Shown here: positions 39,108 through 43,105 of the stretch, in pieces
Layout: the number at the start of each line of letters is the position of its first letter
How positions within the stretch are numbered: position 1 is the stretch's first letter
Origin: Thiomargarita sp.
GTDB taxonomy: Bacteria; Pseudomonadota; Gammaproteobacteria; Beggiatoales; Beggiatoaceae
DNA length: 43,105 nucleotides
Direction: 5' to 3'
Assembly: GCA_020720115.1 (NCBI GenBank)
Contig: DYPD01000021.1
Location: 1-43,105 of the forward strand
The notes under the pieces: generated by a model
Databases searched by the model: none
Seen by the model: only the letters and a program-made list of their open reading frames with translations
What the model was told of the DNA's origin: nothing
Made by a program: the position numbers and the translations under genes

Positions 39108-39596
39108 ATGGCAGTGACCGACAAAATCTACACCCCCGATGATTATAACCAGCACAACGTACTGAAAGTACCCAGCTATTTACCTTTAATTCTGGCGTAT
39201 TTATTGCGCTATCCAGTGCTCTACATAGTGCCCTATGTTCCCGCCATGAATGATGCTGAGTTTCTTAAAGCCTTTGCCGCGCAGCAATTTAATTGGAGCT
39301 TATTACCCTCAGTTATCCCAATATTGTTGGTGGTGTACGCCTTGGTTCGGCGCATCCCAGAAGGTGGGCGCATAGCACGCCTAGTCTGGGCGCGAGGACG
39401 TGAATTGCTACTGTTTGCTGTGACAGTCAATATCCTCAGCGTACTATTGTATACTGCTTTAGATTTGAAAGGCTTGAATGACCTGCTGGTGGTTTTCACT
39501 TATCTGGATGTTTTGCTGCTGGTGTTTTTTTTGCGCTCTAAACGACTGCGTGATCTATTCAGCGAGTTTCCAGAAGCAGAGAAAAACGCAAGCTGA
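39108..39596 (+). CDS. DUF2919 family membrane protein
   Basis: 162 aa from the ATG at 39108. YTPDDYNQHNVLKVPSYLPLILAYLLRYPVL at the N-terminus is typical of DUF2919. There are four hydrophobic segments (about 23-45, 62-85, 103-120 and 128-145). The family is of unknown function in the inner membrane of gammaproteobacteria. It is divergent from the membrane protein at 38310-39077 and 84 bases before the LRR gene. Confidence 0.75.
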   Translation: MAVTDKIYTPDDYNQHNVLKVPSYLPLILAYLLRYPVLYIVPYVPAMNDAEFLKAFAAQQFNWSLLPSVIPILLVVYALVRRIPEGGRIARLVWARGRELLLFAVTVNILSVLLYTALDLKGLNDLLVVFTYLDVLLLVFFLRSKRLRDLFSEFPEAEKNAS

Positions 39597-39680
39597 GGGC
39601 TTTGCAAAAGCAGTTAGACTGCATCACAGACTGCTGATTTTTTACCCTGGCGCGGCTATAAGCAAAAACAGGATTTTTCT

Positions 39681-41567
39681 ATGCAATGGCAAACATTTTT
39701 GGTGCTATTTTTATGCGTTTCTGTGCTGCCCAAGGCTGATGCGCTTTGTTATTACCTGACCGACAGCGAAGGTAACCAGTTTTCCTCCATTTATCCCCCC
39801 TATGATTTGAGTTATCCACGAGAAGCCCCGCTGACCCGCACCGATGCCGAGCGTTTGCATCGCTCTGGGCATCTGATCATTACGCCAAACCTCATAGGAT
39901 GCAGTAAAGAACCTTTTCCATCCAGCTTATTTGCCGCGCCACCGCCGCCGCCCTCTGCGACCGTTGCAACGGTAAATCACAGCCCACAACCTGCACCCGC
40001 TCCGAGCTACAGTCCGTCGCCGGCACCGCCTGCTACGCCACCAGAGTCGTCGCCGCCTGTTGCAGCAGCAGAAGAAATTCCCGCTCTTCCTCTATCACCG
40101 CCTACAACACCTGATGCGATGAACGAAAGCCAGGTATTGAAAGCTTTAGAAGCGATGGACACCGCTTTGAGCCGCAAAGATTTAGCCACTTATGAAACCT
40201 ATTTAGCTGATCCGCTCCAGATTACGCAAACCTCAGCAAATGCGCCAGCGCGTCTTAAAACCCAGCCGCGTGTAGAGTATATCGCTGATTTACAAAAACA
40301 ATTACAGAGAGTCTCCAGTTACAAAATTATCCATAAAGAAGCGCAAATTACCCTAGATACGGCGAACAATTCTGCCAAAGTAGTATCCAAAGTCAGTTTC
40401 AGTGGCGTGTCAAAAAACAACCTGCCGATTAATCGAGAATTTATCGAAACCGCCAAATTTATGTGGGACGCTAATGCCCAGCAGGCAGTGTTGCAAGAAC
40501 TGGATATGCAACAAGATGTGCTAGAAGAAGCCTCTGTTGAGCCAATGGCTGCCAGTGCAGCGCCACCAGATACCAGCACTGACTGCCAAGCGGTGAAAAG
40601 CCTGCCTACTGCGGAATGCGAGGCGTTGGTGCAGCTTTATCAAAGCACCGGCGGCGCTCAGTGGAAAAAACCCAATAATTGGCTGAGTGGCAGCGACCCT
40701 TGCCAATGGCGTGGCGTTGCCTGCAATCAGCAGCATGTCACCGAACTTAAATTGATTCGTCAAGATTTACGCGGACCACTGCCGGATTTATCCGCTTTAG
40801 CGCAGCTACAGGATTTACAATTAGCAAAAAACAAACTCACTGGCAGCTTACCAGGACTGAGCCATTTAACCCAACTGAAAAAGCTGGATTTATCCCGCAA
40901 TCAATTCAGCGGTACTTTGCCTGATTTAAGTCAATTAACCCAGCTTGAACATTTTGAAGCGGACAATAATCAGTTTTCGGGGGCTTTGCCAGATTTCAGC
41001 AAATTACGCAAGTTAAAAGTTCTGGCTTTAAACAACAATGAATTAACAGGTTCAATTACAACTTTAACCAGTTTGGATGGACTATTAGAAGTACGCCTGC
41101 AAAAAAATCAATTGAGTGGCTCACTGGCTGACTTGGGCGGCTTAAAACAAATCCGCAAACTTTATTTAAGCGACAACCAATTCAGCGGCGAATTACCAGA
41201 TTTAAGCGGCTTGCGTTGGTTAGAAAACTGCGTACTCAGCGACAATCAATTAAGCGGTGCTTTACCCGCCAGTTTGAATCAACTCACCGATTTGGAATGG
41301 CTACAATTTGAACACAATCAATTCAGTGGCAAAATTCCTGACTTCAGCAACCTCAAGCGCCTGAAAATTTTTCACGCAACCGGTAATCGTCTATGCGGAG
41401 AAGTACCGGCTTGGTTGCTGGAAAGCAATTTGAAACGCGATACCAGCAGCTTAAAACTATCCAATAATCAATTGGTTGCAAGCACGCCAGAGATGCAAAA
41501 ATTTTTAGAACACAAAGAACCTGGTTGGGCATCCTCACAAACAGCATCACCCGCCAATTGCCCTTAA
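39681..41567 (+). CDS. Secreted leucine-rich-repeat protein with Pro-rich linker
   Basis: 628 aa. A signal peptide (to about residue 22, PKADA) is followed by a short N-terminal domain (YYLTDSEGNQFSSIYPPYDL) resembling DUF4124-like leaders. A Pro/Ser-rich linker spans about 90-150. A NTF2/SnoaL-like region (about 155-275, KALEAMDTALSRKDLATYETYL) precedes a plant-type LRR domain (about 300-600) with the cap CEALVQLYQSTGGAQWKKP.NWLSGSDPCQWRGVAC and about ten repeats of type LxxLxxLxLxxNxLSGxLPD. It probably acts at the cell surface in protein or glycan recognition; the partner is unknown. Confidence 0.88.
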   Translation: MQWQTFLVLFLCVSVLPKADALCYYLTDSEGNQFSSIYPPYDLSYPREAPLTRTDAERLHRSGHLIITPNLIGCSKEPFPSSLFAAPPPPPSATVATVNHSPQPAPAPSYSPSPAPPATPPESSPPVAAAEEIPALPLSPPTTPDAMNESQVLKALEAMDTALSRKDLATYETYLADPLQITQTSANAPARLKTQPRVEYIADLQKQLQRVSSYKIIHKEAQITLDTANNSAKVVSKVSFSGVSKNNLPINREFIETAKFMWDANAQQAVLQELDMQQDVLEEASVEPMAASAAPPDTSTDCQAVKSLPTAECEALVQLYQSTGGAQWKKPNNWLSGSDPCQWRGVACNQQHVTELKLIRQDLRGPLPDLSALAQLQDLQLAKNKLTGSLPGLSHLTQLKKLDLSRNQFSGTLPDLSQLTQLEHFEADNNQFSGALPDFSKLRKLKVLALNNNELTGSITTLTSLDGLLEVRLQKNQLSGSLADLGGLKQIRKLYLSDNQFSGELPDLSGLRWLENCVLSDNQLSGALPASLNQLTDLEWLQFEHNQFSGKIPDFSNLKRLKIFHATGNRLCGEVPAWLLESNLKRDTSSLKLSNNQLVASTPEMQKFLEHKEPGWASSQTASPANCP

Positions 41568-41571
41568 TGCC

Positions 41572-42018
41572 ATGATCGAAATCACCAACGAAGCTTTTAA
41601 CCCCTGGACTGCCTTACAAGCAGCAGAACAGCGTCTACAAGCGCAGCGCGGCGACTGCGGTGCGCTGGTCAGCTTTGTCGGTACCATGCGCGACTTTAAC
41701 GAAGGCGAAAAGGTACAAACCCTATGGTTAGAGCATTATCCCGCCATGACCGAGCGTTATTTGCACCGCATCAGCGCACAAGCACAAGCGCAATGGGAAC
41801 TGCTCGATACCCTCATTATCCACCGCGTCGGCGCCATGCAGCCTAGCGATACCATAGTCCTAACCGCAGCCTGGGCAGCGCACCGTGCGCCCGCTTTTGC
41901 TGCCTGTAGCTATTTAATTGAAACCCTGAAACACCAAGCTCCTTTCTGGAAACGCGAAACCCTAGCGACAGGTAGCCGCTGGGTTACGCACAACACCCCT
42001 CTAACAAACTCCCTCTAG
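41572..42018 (+). CDS. moaE: Molybdopterin synthase catalytic subunit
   Basis: 148 aa, the usual MoaE size. It has the family motifs GALVSFVGTMRDFNEGE, LWLEHYPAMTE, RVGAMQPSDTIVLTAAWAAHR and the catalytic Lys region ETLKHQAPFWKRET. With MoaD it inserts dithiolene sulfur into precursor Z (cPMP) to make molybdopterin. moaD and other moa genes are absent from the window. It starts 4 bases after the LRR gene stop, probably a chance neighbour. Confidence 0.96.
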   Translation: MIEITNEAFNPWTALQAAEQRLQAQRGDCGALVSFVGTMRDFNEGEKVQTLWLEHYPAMTERYLHRISAQAQAQWELLDTLIIHRVGAMQPSDTIVLTAAWAAHRAPAFAACSYLIETLKHQAPFWKRETLATGSRWVTHNTPLTNSL

Positions 42019-42108
42019 TGCGTGCATTATGCCTAGAACGCTTTTTTCATGTAGCGCGGGGCACTCGCACGAGGAAATATTCAGCATCACCTTTACTGCC
42101 TTGACTGC

Positions 42109-42134
42109 TTAAATGATCCCATTAAATGATCCCA
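42109..42134. repeat. Tandem 13-bp duplication at the nuclease gene end
   Basis: TTAAATGATCCCA occurs twice in direct tandem (42109-42121 and 42122-42134). The second copy contains the TAA stop of the nuclease gene on the minus strand. A slippage duplication is the simplest explanation. Confidence 0.7.
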
Positions 42135-42973
42135 CGCAGAGAAGTTGCGGGTGGTGAACCTCCGGTTGTTAGGCTATGCGTATTTTTCTCCAACACCGCC
42201 ATAATCTCTTGCGTCGTTACGTTAAGCATCGCTGCAATGTTTTCTATTTCCATGCCCTGTGCTGACAACGCCTGTACCCATTTGCGACGTTCTTCCATGA
42301 CACCTTTTTCATATTGATCGCGTCCAATTTGCTCATAGCCATACTCATCTTTCATATTCGCGTATTCTTGCGGCGAGATTAAATCTTTCTCAATTAAACT
42401 AAAGATTTTCTGGATTTCTGGATGAGAATAACTGATTTCATCCACTTCGCCATCTAGGGTATCTTGAATGGCGCGTAACCATTGCCGATAAGGTTCTGGT
42501 GTTTGTTCTGAGACGTATGGTGGACACAGGTACATGACTTTATGCGGTAATTCATTTAAGCCTTTTCCTTGTAAATCTTTAGGGTCAAAATCAATCACTG
42601 CAATGTCGGTTTGGTGTTTGTCGCCAGAAGTGAGTACCACTAAGGTGATGACTTGTAATGCGGGGGTGTAGGTTTCGCTGGAAGCCACTTGTTCTAATAT
42701 CGCGGCGCAGTGGTAGTGTAAGAAACGGTCATAATGATCGGGAAAGCGCACATGTTGAATGTCAACAATCACGCGGTTTTTTTTGTCTTCAGCAAATAAA
42801 TCAAAACGGGTGGCGACTTTGCCAATGCGAATATCAAAGGTTTTTTCGGTTTCAACGGTATCAATTTCTAATTGTACGCCGGTGAAATCTTTGACAAAGG
42901 CGGTGAATATATCCGGTTGGCAAAAGGCTTTTTTGAATAGAACTTCATAACGCAGTGATCCAACTTGTTTCAT
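42122..42973 (-). CDS. Rpn/PD-(D/E)XK-type nuclease-transposase family protein
   Basis: 283 aa from the ATG at 42973 (GGAGAC 7 bases upstream). The N-terminus SLRYEVLFKKAFCQPDIFTAFVKDF and the core TRFDLFAEDKKNRVIVDIQHV match the Rpn/PDDEXK-2 families, with Asp in FDLFAEDK and the VDIQ strand replacing the usual ExQ/ExK. The second half is helical (KIFSLIEKDLISPQEYANMKDE) with an HTH-like end (IAAMLNVTTQEIMAVLE). Members are called recombination-promoting nucleases or PD-(D/E)XK transposase-like proteins and are often multi-copy in filamentous bacteria. It is the only gene-sized mobile-type ORF here. Confidence 0.85.
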   Translation of the reverse strand: MKQVGSLRYEVLFKKAFCQPDIFTAFVKDFTGVQLEIDTVETEKTFDIRIGKVATRFDLFAEDKKNRVIVDIQHVRFPDHYDRFLHYHCAAILEQVASSETYTPALQVITLVVLTSGDKHQTDIAVIDFDPKDLQGKGLNELPHKVMYLCPPYVSEQTPEPYRQWLRAIQDTLDGEVDEISYSHPEIQKIFSLIEKDLISPQEYANMKDEYGYEQIGRDQYEKGVMEERRKWVQALSAQGMEIENIAAMLNVTTQEIMAVLEKNTHSLTTGGSPPATSLRGII

Positions 42974-43058
42974 AGCACTGTCTCCGCTGGGTGAGAAAAG
43001 CAAAAGGCACATTTTAAGCCCGCGTAGATACCGTCTCACCCGTCAAGCCCTATCCAAC

Positions 43059-43081
43059 GCTTCGACAGGCTCAGCACAAGC
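43059..43081. repeat. Dispersed repeat core copy at the right edge
   Basis: GCTTCGACAGGCTCAGC (43059-43075) followed by ACAAGC. Its reverse complement matches the leuS copy at 1958-1980 with one difference. It lies upstream of the nuclease gene in noncoding sequence. Confidence 0.8.
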
Positions 43082-43105
43082 AAGAAAAGTTGAAAAATCA
43101 GGCTA

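Overview
The window looks like a chromosomal segment of a gammaproteobacterium of roughly 50% GC. Housekeeping genes of gammaproteobacterial type (leuS, pheA, gshB, proC-yggT, nadB, trpS, yciO, rluB, moaE) are mixed with a large signalling repertoire: a GAF/HD-GYP protein, a CheB-CheR-PAS fusion, and a CHASE2 Ser/Thr kinase with a PP2C phosphatase. Together with effector-associated-domain/TPR and LRR proteins and dispersed palindromic repeats, this suits a large-genome, possibly filamentous sulfur-oxidising lineage (Thiotrichales-like). That placement is inference; no rRNA gene is present.

Layout. 1-4534 (minus): a truncated EAD-like/TPR gene, then leuS, whose coding region carries several in-frame dispersed repeats, then the N-terminal remnant of a type I polyketide synthase. 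4534-8875 (minus): an overlapping operon with ABC ATPase, FtsX-type permease, LolA-like protein, outer-membrane barrel and DUF2141 protein; the PKS remnant overlaps the stop of the last gene, so a PKS was probably once the next cistron. 9071-13198 (minus): XRE regulator, DM9-repeat protein, pheA, cupin and gshB. 13306-16216 (plus): GH57 enzyme and manC. 16281-18014 (minus): GAF/HD-GYP protein. A MITE-like element lies at 18130-18295. 18675-20062 (plus): proC-yggT. 20072-22501 (minus): nadB and a CbiM-like membrane protein. 22807-30146 (plus): frameshifted CheB-CheR-PAS gene, CHASE2-kinase and PP2C phosphatase. 30712-32684 (plus): a prepilin, a strong terminator and a DUF58 gene starting directly after it. 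32803-34668 (minus): trpS and yciO. 34669-35356: noncoding, with DnaA-box-like words beside an AT-rich tract. 35357-42018: two uncharacterised envelope proteins, rluB, two small membrane proteins, a secreted LRR protein and moaE. 42122-42973 (minus): a PD-(D/E)XK (Rpn/transposase-like) nuclease.

Most notable signals: (i) a dispersed repeat with core CTTCGACAAGCTCAG, which at two loci is framed by perfect 21-bp inverted arms whose sequence differs between loci, and which has entered the essential leuS gene in frame at several places; (ii) the decayed PKS start overlapping an intact export operon; (iii) a homopolymer A7 frameshift splitting the CheB domain; (iv) an origin-like intergenic region; (v) a possible death-like adaptor (EAD) TPR protein at the left edge. 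All family assignments come from reading motifs by eye; no database search was run.
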